Shown here: positions 1 to 8,824 of the stretch, one piece after another
How positions within the stretch are numbered: the stretch's first letter is position 1
Layout: every line of letters begins with the position of its first letter
Origin: Pirellulales bacterium
Lineage (GTDB): Bacteria; Planctomycetota; Planctomycetia; Pirellulales; JAEUIK01
Length of the DNA: 64,000 nucleotides
Assembly: GCA_019694455.1 (NCBI GenBank)
Contig: JAIBBY010000006.1
Coordinates: 59,090 to 123,089 of the forward strand
Direction of reading: 5' to 3'
Position numbers and translations under genes: made by a program
The notes under the pieces: generated by a model
Told to the model about the DNA's origin: nothing
The model's input: only the letters and a program-made list of their open reading frames with translations
The model's database searches: none

Positions 1-47
1 ACGGCGCGCATCGGGCGCCGTCGCGAACACGCGGCATCGCGACGGAG

Positions 48-65
48 CGCCGCAAACTCGCGGCG
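48..65. other. GC hairpin downstream of the usp gene
   Basis: CGCCGC and GCGGCG arms (48-53 and 60-65) flank the 6-nt loop AAACTC, about 45 bp past the stop of the minus-strand universal stress gene. There is no T tract on either strand, so it may be an mRNA 3'-end structure rather than an intrinsic terminator. The rest of the first 109 bases shows nothing recognisable. Confidence 0.25.
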
Positions 66-109
66 TAATTTAGCGCAGTCGCAGCGCGCTGAACAATTTG
101 GTCAGACCA

Positions 110-538
110 TCACTCGGCGTTTTTGATCAAGAGCACCGTGCAGGGCGAGACCACGCCGAGCTTCCAGCTCAGACTGGCGGCGGCGGCTTGCGGATGGTCG
201 GGGTCGTAGCGAGGCGACGTCAGCACGATCAGGTCGATCTCGTGCTCGCCGATGTGCCGCAAGATTTCGGCCGAGTGCTTGCCGTAGCAGATTTCCCAGT
301 GGGCGCGGACGCCCGCGTGTTCGAGCTGCTCGTGAAACTTTTTGAGCACATCGCGCGAGGCCGCTTCGAGCTGCTCGTAAAAGTCCTTGTCCTCCTCGGC
401 TTCCAACCCTTCAATCGACTCGATCACGTGCAACAGCGTCACCTCGCCATCGGCGTGCTTGGCGAGCGCGATGGCGGTATCGACTGCTCGGTGGTGCTTG
501 GGATCGAGGTCGAGCGGCAGTAGTATCTTGCGAAACAT
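110..538 (-). CDS. Universal stress protein (UspA family)
   Basis: A 142-residue single-domain Usp protein. It opens with the family strand FRKILLPLDLDPKHHRAVD and has the alternating Rossmann-like pattern (VTLLHVIES, IDLIVLTSPR, PCTVLLIK). The glycine-rich G-2x-G-9x-G-S/T nucleotide loop of ATP-binding Usp proteins is not recognisable before the last strand, where the sequence reads TSPRYDPDHPQAAAASLSWK. It therefore probably belongs to the non-ATP-binding UspA type, a soluble dimer linked to stress survival. I chose the ATG at 538 because the Usp fold begins there; the upstream in-frame residues are not Usp-like. It is divergent from the metallopeptidase gene, and a TATAAT box lies 53 bp upstream of the start. 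Confidence 0.88.
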   Translation of the reverse strand: MFRKILLPLDLDPKHHRAVDTAIALAKHADGEVTLLHVIESIEGLEAEEDKDFYEQLEAASRDVLKKFHEQLEHAGVRAHWEICYGKHSAEILRHIGEHEIDLIVLTSPRYDPDHPQAAAASLSWKLGVVSPCTVLLIKNAE

Positions 539-590
539 GCTGGCAGGACTCGTCTGTGAGTTGAGACCAGATCGTGGAACGGTCCGTCGC

Positions 591-596
591 ATTATA
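591..596 (-). promoter_or_regulatory. Candidate -10 box of the usp gene
   Basis: The minus strand reads TATAAT here, 53 bp upstream of the usp ATG, in the divergent gap before the metallopeptidase gene. No good -35 hexamer is visible 16-18 bp further upstream, so this is a sequence match only. Confidence 0.35.
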
Positions 597-741
597 CCTT
601 TGGTCTTGCGCCATGGCGCGGAGTCGTTTTGCTGTTTGTCCCCACCCGGCGGCGCGGCGGCGATTGGCCTCTCGTGGGATGCTGCGGTACGATTGTGACG
701 CGCCCCCGCGTACCATGAGCCATCCTTGGACAGGAGAAGAC

Positions 742-2442
742 ATGCGCTTAACCCGCGCCTTATTGCTAACCACTGGGACGACCCTTTGCATGTTGTGCGC
801 CTCCCCTGCGTTGGCGGCGGACGCCGATCTGGCGGAACGGGCCGCCCGCTTCGTCGCCGAGCATGAGCAAAAAATCCGGCCGCTGGAGATCGAGGTTTCC
901 AAAAGCTGGTGGCTGGCCAACACCACGGGCGAGAGCAGCGCGTTCGAGCGCAAGCAGACGCTGGAAACCCAGCTCGACGTGGCGCTGGCCGACCCGGAGC
1001 GCTTCGCCGAGCTCAAGGCGCTGCACGAGGGGCGCGAGCAGATCGCCGACCCGATTCTCCAGCGGCAGATCGTCGTTTTATATCTGCAATATCTGGCCAA
1101 GCAGGTCGATCCCGATTTGCTCAAGCAGATCATCGCCAAGTCGAACGCGGTGGAACAGGCGTTCAACGTCTTTCGTCCGCAGGTCGATGGCACGGAGAAG
1201 ACCGACAACGAGGTGCGGCAGGTGCTCTCCAGCTCCAAAGACTCGGCGCGCCGTCGGGCGTATTGGGAGGCGAGCAAGAAAGTGGGGGGCGTGGTGGCCG
1301 CCGACCTGGCCGAGTTGGTGCGACTGCGCAATGAAGCGGCGCACAAGCTGGGCTTCAAGAACTATCACGTGATGCAGCTTTATCTGGCCGAGCAAGATCA
1401 GGCCAAGATGCTGGCCCTGTTCGACGAACTGGACGAACTGACCCGCGCGCCATTTGAGGCCGCTAAAGGGGAGATCGACCGGCGGCTGGCCGCCAGCTAC
1501 GGCATCGAGGTCGACGAGCTACAGCCGTGGCACTATCACGACCCGTTCTTTCAGGAGTCTCCCGCCGTTTTCAAAGGGGACTTGGACGCGGTGTACAAGG
1601 ACGTGGACATCGTCAAGCTGACCCGCGACTTTTACGATGGCATCGGCTTGCCGATCGACGACGTGATCGCCCGCAGCGATCTGTTCGAAAAGCCCGGCAA
1701 AAGCCCGCACGCCTTCTGCACCGACATCGACCGCGAGGGAGATGTGCGCGTGCTGTGCAACATCGTGCCGAACGAGAAGTGGATGGCCACCACGCTGCAC
1801 GAGATGGGGCACTCGGTCTATAGCAGCAAGAACATTCCGCGCGAGCTCCCCTATGTGCTGCGGACCGATGCGCACATCTTATGCACCGAAGGTGTGGCCA
1901 TGATGTTCGAGCGCTTTTCCAAGAGCGCCGATTGGTTGGCCGCCATGGGGGTAAAGACGCCCGACCCCACCGAGTTCAACAAGACCGGCGCGGCGATGCG
2001 GCGCAATCAACTGCTTATTTTCTCGCGCTGGTGTCAGGTGATGTTCCGCTTTGAAAAGGGGCTGTACGAGGATCCAACTCAAGATCTGAACGCGCTGTGG
2101 TGGAAGCTGGTCGAGAAGTATCAAGGTGTCCGTCCGGTGGCGGGGCGCAACGAGCCCGACTATGCCAGCAAGATTCACATCGTCAGCGCGCCGGCCTACT
2201 ACCACAACTACATGCTGGGGCAGTTGTTCGCCTCGCAGGTGCATGCGGCGATCGCCCGCCAGGTGCTGGGCGGCGCTCAGCCGGCCACGGCCATTTATGT
2301 CGATAATCCGCAAGTGGGCGAGTTCATGAAGGCACGCGTCTTCGCGCCAGGCCGGACTCTTGATTGGAACGCGCTGACCAAACACGCCACCGGCGAAGAC
2401 CTGAACCCCAAGGCGTTCGCCGCGGACTTTGGTGATGATTAG
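742..2442 (+). CDS. Secreted zinc metallopeptidase (M2/M3-like, HEMGH)
   Basis: A 566-residue exported gluzincin-type peptidase. The N-terminus is a signal peptide (basic MRLTR, hydrophobic stretch, then LCASPALA as the cleavage region). Catalytic zinc residues are visible as H353-E354-M-G-H357, with the third ligand E383 in CTEGVAMMFERF, a spacing of the kind used by ACE-like M2 and oligopeptidase M3 enzymes. The helical N-terminal half (FVAEHEQKIRPLEIE and following) resembles bacterial M2 family proteins. The ATG at 742 was chosen because AGGAGA lies 4-10 bp upstream and it places the signal peptide at the terminus; longer in-frame starts add non-homologous sequence. Expected role: removal of di- or oligopeptides outside the cytoplasm. 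M2 versus M3 assignment is uncertain. Confidence 0.85.
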   Translation: MRLTRALLLTTGTTLCMLCASPALAADADLAERAARFVAEHEQKIRPLEIEVSKSWWLANTTGESSAFERKQTLETQLDVALADPERFAELKALHEGREQIADPILQRQIVVLYLQYLAKQVDPDLLKQIIAKSNAVEQAFNVFRPQVDGTEKTDNEVRQVLSSSKDSARRRAYWEASKKVGGVVAADLAELVRLRNEAAHKLGFKNYHVMQLYLAEQDQAKMLALFDELDELTRAPFEAAKGEIDRRLAASYGIEVDELQPWHYHDPFFQESPAVFKGDLDAVYKDVDIVKLTRDFYDGIGLPIDDVIARSDLFEKPGKSPHAFCTDIDREGDVRVLCNIVPNEKWMATTLHEMGHSVYSSKNIPRELPYVLRTDAHILCTEGVAMMFERFSKSADWLAAMGVKTPDPTEFNKTGAAMRRNQLLIFSRWCQVMFRFEKGLYEDPTQDLNALWWKLVEKYQGVRPVAGRNEPDYASKIHIVSAPAYYHNYMLGQLFASQVHAAIARQVLGGAQPATAIYVDNPQVGEFMKARVFAPGRTLDWNALTKHATGEDLNPKAFAADFGDD

Positions 2443-2624
2443 CGGGCCCGCGCGGCCACGGCGCGCATCATTGCGACCGATTTGGCGATGGTTAGCGAAT
2501 CGCCTGTGGCGATTTGCGCGGGGCCCCGCGAAACCTTCCCCGCGCTGCTAGAATTAACCACCATATCCGCGCGATAGGCCGGCGGCCCACGCTGCGGTAT
2601 GGTACGCCCACAGATCGATTGCAT

Positions 2625-2670
2625 CCCCGCCCTAGCGGGGGCCACGGGCGGAAGCGTGGTCTTCCGCCCG
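2625..2670. promoter_or_regulatory. Two tandem hairpins in the ftsH leader
   Basis: The first hairpin is CCCCGC-CCTA-GCGGGG (2625-2640). The second has a perfect 10-bp stem, CGGGCGGAAG at 2645-2654 pairing with CTTCCGCCCG at 2661-2670 around a 6-nt loop. They sit 26 bp upstream of the ftsH start codon and just before its ribosome binding site. They could be a leader structure controlling translation, or the end of the preceding peptidase transcript; neither is followed by a T run. The remaining gap from 2443 holds nothing else I recognise. Confidence 0.4.
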
Positions 2671-2695
2671 ACGTGTTTAGCCAGAGGAGGCCTTG

Positions 2696-4768
2696 GTGCC
2701 TGACCCCGCGAACGAAAAAAAGAAGGATTCCAATGGCGGCTTCAAATGGCGCGAGCAATGGCGCTATCTGATCCCTTATGCGCTGGTGGGACTGATGCTC
2801 TTGCTGTTGTGGCAGGAGGCCGCCGACAGCTTCGCGATTCGCACCATTGACTACAGCGAATTCAAAAGTCACATGGCCGCGGGCGAGGTGAAAGAGGCCA
2901 CCGTCCGCACCGAGGAAATCCAAGGGATCATCGAGCTTAAGGCGAAACCGAAATCGACCCCAGCGAAGTCGATCCCCGCCAAGAGCGATTCCAAGACTGC
3001 GGACTCTCAAAGCGCGGACAAGAAGAGCGAGCCCGCCGTCGGCGCCAAGCGCAAACCGCTCAAGATCAACAAGGCGCTCCCCACCGCACCGGTCGGCCCG
3101 ACGACGTTCCACTTCCGCACGATTCGAGTCGATCCCGACGACGACCTGGTGCGCGACCTTGAGGCCAAAGTGCCGAAGTATCGCGGCGAGCGGCCCAGCC
3201 TGATGGCCACGATTATCCTCTCTTGGGTATTGCCGCTGGCGCTATTGATCTTGCTGTGGGTGTTCATCTCGCGCCGTCTGGGCGCCGCTGGACAAGCGGT
3301 GATGAGCTTTGGCAAGAGCCGCGCCAAGCTGATGGCCGACAAGCACACCGGCGTCACCTTTGCCGATGTCGCCGGCTGCGACGAGGCCAAGTACGAATTG
3401 CAAGAAGTCGTCGACTTCCTCAAGAACCCGCAGCGCTACGAGGCGCTGGGCGCCAAGATCCCCAAGGGCGTGCTGCTGGTCGGGCCGCCGGGCACCGGCA
3501 AGACGCTGCTAGCGCGGGCCGTGGCGGGCGAGGCGAAGGCGCCGTTCTTTTCGCTGTCTGGCAGCGACTTTGTCGAGATGTTCGTGGGCGTTGGCGCCTC
3601 GCGGGTGCGCGATCTGTTCGAGCAGGCCAAGGCCACCGCGCCTTGCATCATCTTCATCGACGAGCTCGACGCGATCGGCCGCCAACGCGGGGTGCATATC
3701 GGCGCAGTCAACGACGAACGCGAACAAACCTTGAACCAATTGCTCGTCGAGATGGATGGCTTCGCCCCGAATGTCGGGATCATCATTCTGGCGGCCACCA
3801 ACCGGCCCGACGTGCTCGACCGCGCCCTGCTGCGCCCCGGCCGCTTCGATCGCCAGGTCGTGGTCGACGCGCCAGACATCGACGGCCGCGTGGCGATTCT
3901 CAAGGTCCACTCGCGCGAAAAGCCGTTGGCCGCCGAAGTCGATCTGCGCAGCGTGGCCCAGCACACGCCGGGCTTCTCTGGCGCCGATCTGGCCAACGCG
4001 CTCAACGAGGCCGCCCTGCTCGCCGCGCGCCGCGGCGCCAAGGAAATCACCCAACACGATCTGGAAGAAGCGGTCGAAAAGGTGATCGCCGGGCCTGAGC
4101 GCAAGAGCCGCAAGCTGATCGAGGCCGAGCGCCGCCGCGTGGCCTATCACGAGGTGGGGCACGCCCTGGTGGCCGCCTACAGCGAACACTCCGATCCAGT
4201 CCACAAAATCAGCATTGTGCCGCGCGGCCGCGCCGCGCTCGGCTACACCCTGCACCTGCCGGAGGAAGAGCAGTTCTTGCTCACGCGGGCCGATCTGATC
4301 GATCGTATCAAGGGGCTGCTGGGCGGCCGCGCCGCTGAGGAGGTGGTGTTTGGCGACGTGAGCACCGGCGCCGAGAACGATCTTGACCGCGCCACTGCCA
4401 TGGCGCGCCGCATGGTTTGCATCTACGGCATGAGCCCCTCGGTGGGGTTGGTGCATATTGGTCACCGTCAACACCCGTTCTTGAGCGGCGGCATGGATGG
4501 CGAACTGCAGCGCGACTTCAGCGAGCACACTGCCCGCGATGTCGACGCCGAAGTGAAAAAGCTGCTCGACGACGCCTACCACCAGGCAAAGCAAATCCTG
4601 ACCGACCATCGCGATCAACTGGAGTCGGTGAGCCAGGAGTTGTTGGAGCACGAGAACATCGACCGGCAGACGTTTAACCGCCTGATCGGCCGCTCGGCCG
4701 CCGCCAATGGCGAGTCGCCGCCGGCGCCCGAGACACCTTCTCCCTTGCCGACTCCGCCGGCCGAATAG
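2696..4768 (+). CDS. ftsH: ATP-dependent zinc metalloprotease FtsH
   Basis: A 690-residue membrane AAA+ protease that extracts and degrades membrane and regulatory proteins as a hexamer. Order: transmembrane helix 1 ([16 protein letters not shown]), periplasmic domain, transmembrane helix 2 ([17 protein letters not shown]), AAA module with Walker A GPPGTGKT (263-270), Walker [12 protein letters not shown] and the [10 protein letters not shown] region, then the M41 protease with HEVGH (H485, E486, H489). The periplasmic segment carries a Lys/Ser/Pro-rich insertion of about 45 residues ([14 protein letters not shown] and following) that is not typical. I chose GTG 2696 over TTG 2693 because GAGG at 2687-2690 leaves only 2 nt before the TTG but 5 nt before the GTG. 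Length is slightly above the usual 610-650. Confidence 0.95.
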   Translation: MPDPANEKKKDSNGGFKWREQWRYLIPYALVGLMLLLLWQEAADSFAIRTIDYSEFKSHMAAGEVKEATVRTEEIQGIIELKAKPKSTPAKSIPAKSDSKTADSQSADKKSEPAVGAKRKPLKINKALPTAPVGPTTFHFRTIRVDPDDDLVRDLEAKVPKYRGERPSLMATIILSWVLPLALLILLWVFISRRLGAAGQAVMSFGKSRAKLMADKHTGVTFADVAGCDEAKYELQEVVDFLKNPQRYEALGAKIPKGVLLVGPPGTGKTLLARAVAGEAKAPFFSLSGSDFVEMFVGVGASRVRDLFEQAKATAPCIIFIDELDAIGRQRGVHIGAVNDEREQTLNQLLVEMDGFAPNVGIIILAATNRPDVLDRALLRPGRFDRQVVVDAPDIDGRVAILKVHSREKPLAAEVDLRSVAQHTPGFSGADLANALNEAALLAARRGAKEITQHDLEEAVEKVIAGPERKSRKLIEAERRRVAYHEVGHALVAAYSEHSDPVHKISIVPRGRAALGYTLHLPEEEQFLLTRADLIDRIKGLLGGRAAEEVVFGDVSTGAENDLDRATAMARRMVCIYGMSPSVGLVHIGHRQHPFLSGGMDGELQRDFSEHTARDVDAEVKKLLDDAYHQAKQILTDHRDQLESVSQELLEHENIDRQTFNRLIGRSAAANGESPPAPETPSPLPTPPAE

Positions 4769-4775
4769 TCTTTCC

Positions 4776-4794
4776 CGGCGCGTTCGCCGCGCCG
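4776..4794. terminator. GC-rich hairpin after ftsH
   Basis: CGGCGCG and CGCGCCG form a 7-bp stem around the loop TTCGC, starting 8 bp after the ftsH stop. It lacks a T tract, so intrinsic termination is not certain; it may act with Rho or as a 3' stabiliser. Confidence 0.35.
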
Positions 4795-4896
4795 CGCGGA
4801 GGGCCCACGCCCTGCCGCGGCGACGACAAAAGGCGTATATTGTCGGCCAACGAGCGGGTCACGCTCGCCGCGCACCGACAGAGGATCATTCGCGCC

Positions 4897-6207
4897 ATGA
4901 GCGAAACGCTTGCACGTCCCCCGCACATCCAATCCAACATTCGCAAGGTGGCGATTTTGTTCGCCGGCGGTCCGGCCCCGGCGGCCAACGCCGTGATCTC
5001 GACCGCCGCCGCCAGCTTTCTGCGCAACGACATTCAAGTGGTCGGCGTGCTGTATGGCTACTCGCAACTGGTCGAGTTTGGCCCCGACCGGCCGTTGGTC
5101 GAAGGGCGCGACTACATCCCGCTCGATCACCGCGCGCTGCGCCGCACGCGCAACACGCAAGGCATCATGATCGGCACCGCGCGCACCAACCCCGGCAAGA
5201 ACGTCTCGCAACCCGATCACCTCAAAGACCCCGAGCGCACCGCTCCGCTGCGCACGGTGCATGCGGCGCTGCGCTCGATCGGCGTCGACGCGCTCATTTC
5301 CATCGGCGGCGACGACACGCTGAAGACCGCCAACAAGTTTCAGCGCATGCAAGATTATCTGCCGGCCGGCGAACAGCGCATCCCGGTGGTGCATGTGCCG
5401 AAGACGATCGACAACGACTACATGGGCATCGACTTCACCTTTGGTTACTTCACGGCGGTCGAGACGTTGGCGGAAGAGATTCGCAACCTGCTCGCCGACG
5501 CCGAGGCCAACCGCACCTACTTTCTCGCCGAAACGATGGGGCGCAGCGCCGGCTGGCTGGCGTACGGCGCCTCGATCGCCGGCGAGGCAAGCCTGGTGAT
5601 CAGCGTCGAAGACATCAACGGCAAGTATCTCGGCGAAGAGGCAACCACCGACGCCGACGGTCAGACCCACACGCGCCAGGTGATGAATGTCGATCTGGTG
5701 GTCAAGCGGATCGTGGCCACCATGCGCACCCGCGAGGAAGTGGAGCGCAAGGAGTTTGGCGTGTTGATCATGGCCGAGGGACTGGCCGAATTTCTGCCGA
5801 TGAGCTACCTGGAAGGCATTGGCCGCGACGAACACGGGCATATCTCGATCTCCAAGGTCAACCTTAACAAGATTTTTTCGCGGCTGATCACCGAGGAGTA
5901 CAAGCGGCAGACCGGTCGCAGCCGCAAAGTGACCGGCGTGCAACTGGGATACGAAGCGCGCTGCGCCCGGCCGCACTCTTACGATGTGCTGCTCGGCAGT
6001 CAACTTGGCGTGGGCGCCTACCGCGCGCTGATCGAGAAGCAACTCGACGGCGTGATGATCTCGGTCCACGGGCAACTGGAACTGAGCTACGTCGGCTTCG
6101 ATCAACTCGTCGACCCGCAAACGCTGGTCACGGTGGTGCGCTACGTGAAGCCCGGCAGCGACTTCCACCGCCTCGCCCGGTTCTTGGAGACGTATATCAA
6201 CGAGTGA
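4897..6207 (+). CDS. pfp: 6-phosphofructokinase, probably PPi-dependent
   Basis: A 436-residue group II/III-like phosphofructokinase interconverting fructose-6-phosphate and fructose-1,6-bisphosphate. The phosphoryl-donor site reads G137-G-D-D140-T. The catalytic loop reads P168-K-T-I-D-N-D174. Asp after GGD (where ATP enzymes have Gly) and Lys in PKTIDND (where ATP enzymes usually have Gly) are the residues associated with pyrophosphate use. The N-terminal loop is FAGGPAPAANAVI. ETMGRSAGWLA and the MAEGLAEFLP region are also recognisable. ATG 4897 follows GAGGA at 4881-4885. PPi dependence is inferred from these residues. The gene stands alone between ftsH and a small membrane protein. Confidence 0.88.
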   Translation: MSETLARPPHIQSNIRKVAILFAGGPAPAANAVISTAAASFLRNDIQVVGVLYGYSQLVEFGPDRPLVEGRDYIPLDHRALRRTRNTQGIMIGTARTNPGKNVSQPDHLKDPERTAPLRTVHAALRSIGVDALISIGGDDTLKTANKFQRMQDYLPAGEQRIPVVHVPKTIDNDYMGIDFTFGYFTAVETLAEEIRNLLADAEANRTYFLAETMGRSAGWLAYGASIAGEASLVISVEDINGKYLGEEATTDADGQTHTRQVMNVDLVVKRIVATMRTREEVERKEFGVLIMAEGLAEFLPMSYLEGIGRDEHGHISISKVNLNKIFSRLITEEYKRQTGRSRKVTGVQLGYEARCARPHSYDVLLGSQLGVGAYRALIEKQLDGVMISVHGQLELSYVGFDQLVDPQTLVTVVRYVKPGSDFHRLARFLETYINE

Positions 6208-6232
6208 GGCGGGGCGCGGGGCGGATTAGAAT

Positions 6233-6622
6233 GTGGGCGTGGACACCAAACCGCAACGAGCGTCCCGAATCATTCGAATCCGCCGACGAATGCGTTGTTC
6301 ACTTCGGTCGCTGTTCGTCCTGTTGACGGCACTAAGTCTGCTGTTTGGTTGGGTTACGTGGAATCTGAATTGGATTCGGCAGAGACACCGAGCGCTTGAC
6401 GAAGGCGAGGTTGGCCTCGTCTCGTACACGGGGCCGGTTTTTCATGTGCAGTGGCCTAAGCCACCATGGTCGCTACGGCTGTTTATGGAAGTTTCGCCGC
6501 GCGAGGCGGGCTTAGTTCTGTCGCCATCCTCCTCCGATAAAGAGTTGCGGAGAATGCGAGCACTGTTTCCTGAGATGCGAGTTGAACGCGTGTGGACCGA
6601 CTCGCCACGGGATATGCAGTGA
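6233..6622 (+). CDS. Small anchored protein, planctomycete SLR-type N-terminus
   Basis: A 129-residue protein of unknown function. After a strongly basic start (RRRMR) it has one membrane helix, CSLRSLFVLLTALSLLFGW, followed by about 85 extracytoplasmic residues with no motif I recognise. This basic-SLRSL-hydrophobic opening recurs in many planctomycete hypothetical proteins, and a second example is encoded at 61880. Starts are uncertain: GTG 6233, GTG 6239 and ATG 6290 (directly before CSLRSLF) are all possible. It lies 25 bp after the phosphofructokinase gene and may be cotranscribed with it. Confidence 0.55.
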   Translation: MGVDTKPQRASRIIRIRRRMRCSLRSLFVLLTALSLLFGWVTWNLNWIRQRHRALDEGEVGLVSYTGPVFHVQWPKPPWSLRLFMEVSPREAGLVLSPSSSDKELRRMRALFPEMRVERVWTDSPRDMQ

Positions 6623-6644
6623 GGCAATTACCCTCCATAAAGAA

Positions 6645-6668
6645 AGCCCGCTCGTTGCCGAGCGGGCT
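6645..6668 (-). terminator. Intrinsic terminator of the FKBP gene
   Basis: A perfect 10-bp stem (AGCCCGCTCG with CGAGCGGGCT) closes a TTGC tetraloop. On the minus strand the stem is followed by TTTCTTTAT, a classic U-rich tail, about 38 bp past the FKBP stop. It may also stop plus-strand transcription from the small gene ending at 6622. This is the best intrinsic terminator in the window. Confidence 0.85.
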
Positions 6669-6706
6669 GTGGCTATTCACTGGCAATCGTGTCGCGGGCG
6701 TCGCGC

Positions 6707-7510
6707 TTACTGCGGCGCTTCGATGCCCAGTAGTTCCACCTCGAAAATCAAAGTCGAGTTGGGGCCAATCTCCTGCCCTGCGCCGCGCTCGCCGTAGGCC
6801 AGCTTGGCGGGCACATACAATTCCCACTTCGAGCCGACCGGCATGAGTTGCAGGGCCTCGGTCCAGCCGGGGATGACCTGGTTGACCGGAAACACGGCCG
6901 GTTCGCCGCGCTTGTACGAGCTATCGAACTCCGTGCCGCTGATCAGCGTCCCTTTGTAGTGCGTTTTTACGGTGTCGGTGGCTTTGGGTTTGGGGCCGCT
7001 GCCCATCTTGACCACCTTGTATTGCAGTCCGCTGGGTAGCGTCACCACGCCCTTGGCCTTCTTGTTGGCCTCCAGGAATTTGGACCCTTCATCCTCATTT
7101 TGGCCGCTGGCGGCTTGCATCTTTTGCTGTTCGCGGGCCATGATCTCTTGCTGCAAGGTCTGCATCACTTCTTGAATCTGCTCGTCGGTCAACAGCGGCT
7201 GCGCGCCGGTGAGACCATCTTGGCAGCCCTGCATGATGATGTTCATGTCGACATCGATGGCCTGCATCTTGAGCGTGCGGCCGATGTCGAGGCCGAGACT
7301 GTAGCTGACCTTCTCCTTCTGGTCGCGCAGCCCTGAGTTGCCTGCGGGGGCCGCGGCGGTTGCGGCGGCCGGTTGTCCCCCGGCGCGTGGCGGCGCGGCC
7401 TTGCGAATCGATTGCCGCGGCGCGGCGGCGCGACCGGCCGGCGCGTTCTGCGCGACAGCGGGCGCGGCGAGAAACAAGAGTGTCAGTGCGATGGACAGCG
7501 AGCGCTGCAT
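6707..7510 (-). CDS. Exported FKBP-type peptidyl-prolyl isomerase
   Basis: A 267-residue FkpA/Mip-like prolyl isomerase that would assist protein folding in the periplasm. A signal peptide (MQRSLSIALTLLFLAAPAVAQ) is followed by an Ala/Pro/Gly-rich linker. Next comes the N-terminal dimerisation domain typical of FKBP_N (YSLGLDIGRTLKMQ, then TDEQIQEVMQTLQQEIM). The C-terminal FKBP domain begins near residue 150: GVVTLPSGLQYKVVKMGSG, VKTHYKGTLISGTEFDSS, VIPGWTEALQLMPVGSKW and the closing STLIFEVELLGI, all family signatures. It is monocistronic, with a terminator just downstream and a gap of 291 bp upstream. Confidence 0.92.
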   Translation of the reverse strand: MQRSLSIALTLLFLAAPAVAQNAPAGRAAAPRQSIRKAAPPRAGGQPAAATAAAPAGNSGLRDQKEKVSYSLGLDIGRTLKMQAIDVDMNIIMQGCQDGLTGAQPLLTDEQIQEVMQTLQQEIMAREQQKMQAASGQNEDEGSKFLEANKKAKGVVTLPSGLQYKVVKMGSGPKPKATDTVKTHYKGTLISGTEFDSSYKRGEPAVFPVNQVIPGWTEALQLMPVGSKWELYVPAKLAYGERGAGQEIGPNSTLIFEVELLGIEAPQ

Positions 7511-7801
7511 GGATCCATTCCCTTAACGGTTGATTGGCGGCGCGATGCGCGCGCCCGGTGTCTGTTTTTCTCTGTACGCAAAAGCGGCCGCCGCGGATCG
7601 CTTGCGGCCAACAAACTGGCCAACGTTCGCCTGCGGGCAGCGGACCAATGTGGCGGAGATTATGGAGAAGACGCCCAATCGGGGCAATGCGGGTTTTTGC
7701 TGGCGCGGGAGGACTGGCTGCGATGACAAATCCGGCGCTTGCCGAGCGCCACTGGTCGTGCAATGGACGCCAGCATGGCGTGCTAGCTAGCAAATCTCCT
7801 C
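7511..7801. other. Gap between the FKBP and UbiA genes
   Basis: 291 bp upstream of the FKBP gene and downstream of the UbiA gene, both on the minus strand. It should contain the FKBP promoter, but I could not pick out a convincing -35/-10 pair, hairpin or small gene. Confidence 0.4.
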
Positions 7802-8764
7802 TTACGTCGAATAGACCCAGCGGCCCAGGAACAACGCCGGAATCAGCAGTACCAAGATCGGCAGCGCGCCGGCGGCCCCACGCACCGTGAAGCAAACCGC
7901 CGCGTCGAGCACGATGAGCGACAAGATGCAGTTCTTTACCGCCGCCTGCACATAGAGCGGCGCCGGCGTGATGATCGCCCGCACGCAGCGCCAGGCGATG
8001 AGTCCGCCCAATAGCAGCATGAGCAGTCGCCAGCGGTCGAGATACACCGGCTGACTCACGGCCGGCAAAAACTCGTCGACAAACAACGGGTACGACGCCA
8101 ACAAGGCGATGCCCGACAGCAGCACCGCCAGCGCCATGCTCAGTTGCAGGCGGCGGCTGACTTCGGCCTCGCCGCGCGAGAACCAGGTGACGCCGAGGAT
8201 GTAGACCCCCACGCCGGCGGCAATCACGTAGTGCGCGGCGTGCCAGTCGCCGGGCGCCAGGCTCATGCCCAATAGCACGTTGAGCGCGCGGCAACCGGCC
8301 ATGCCCAGGGGCGCCAGCGGCGTGACGCGCAGCGAGGCGTCGTAGATCACCACCAAGGCGGCGAGCGCGGTGGCAACTAAACCGGGCCGCCACGACAGCC
8401 CCAGCCAGCCCGCCAGCCAACCCATCACCACGCCAAACACAACCAGCCCAATGCCGATCGCCCGCGCGGTCGATGCGTGAATGCGCCCCGAGGGGAGGGG
8501 CCGATGCGGACGTTCGCGGGCGTCGATTTCAAAATCGAACAGATCGTTCAGCACCATGCCCGCCATGTACAGCGCGGCCGACGCCCCCAACAATAGCGCC
8601 AGCGATCCGGCCGGATCGGCGACCATCTGATGGGTGAAGAGATAGCCCATCAGAATGTCGGCCATCGCGGTAAAGACGTTCGGCAGCCGCACCAACTGCA
8701 GGTAAGCGCGGGTCAGCCCGTGCGTCGAGTCGCCGATCCGCGGTTGCTCGCTTGTTTGCGCCAT
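7802..8764 (-). CDS. UbiA-family prenyltransferase (EboC-like)
   Basis: A 320-residue integral membrane prenyltransferase with about eight to nine hydrophobic helices. The first Asp-rich motif is clear: NDLFDFEIDARERPHRPL, i.e. N-D-x2-D-x3-D with the RPL sequence after it. The opening LQLVRLPNVFTAMADILMGY resembles the EboC branch of UbiA proteins, found in ebo-type transport/metabolite clusters. Reaction inferred: transfer of an isoprenyl chain to an acceptor of unknown identity. I chose ATG 8764 because GGAG lies 8 nt upstream on the minus strand; GTG 8773 would sit on that site. It is 60 bp downstream of the TIM-barrel gene on the same strand and probably cotranscribed. Confidence 0.86.
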   Translation of the reverse strand: MAQTSEQPRIGDSTHGLTRAYLQLVRLPNVFTAMADILMGYLFTHQMVADPAGSLALLLGASAALYMAGMVLNDLFDFEIDARERPHRPLPSGRIHASTARAIGIGLVVFGVVMGWLAGWLGLSWRPGLVATALAALVVIYDASLRVTPLAPLGMAGCRALNVLLGMSLAPGDWHAAHYVIAAGVGVYILGVTWFSRGEAEVSRRLQLSMALAVLLSGIALLASYPLFVDEFLPAVSQPVYLDRWRLLMLLLGGLIAWRCVRAIITPAPLYVQAAVKNCILSLIVLDAAVCFTVRGAAGALPILVLLIPALFLGRWVYST

Positions 8765-8824
8765 GCCCGGCACTCCGCTTTTCGCGACCAGAGGGGACCG
8801 GCGACCGCCGAACGCGGCCGCGTT

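Noticed and set aside
3509..4651. Long open minus-strand frame opposite ftsH
   Set aside because: It mirrors the AAA and protease codons and has no recognisable motif or ribosome binding site.
4615..6168. Long open frame on the minus strand opposite the phosphofructokinase
   Set aside because: At this GC content antisense frames stay open by chance. The product has no domain and no helix pattern of a real protein, and the plus strand has an unmistakable enzyme.
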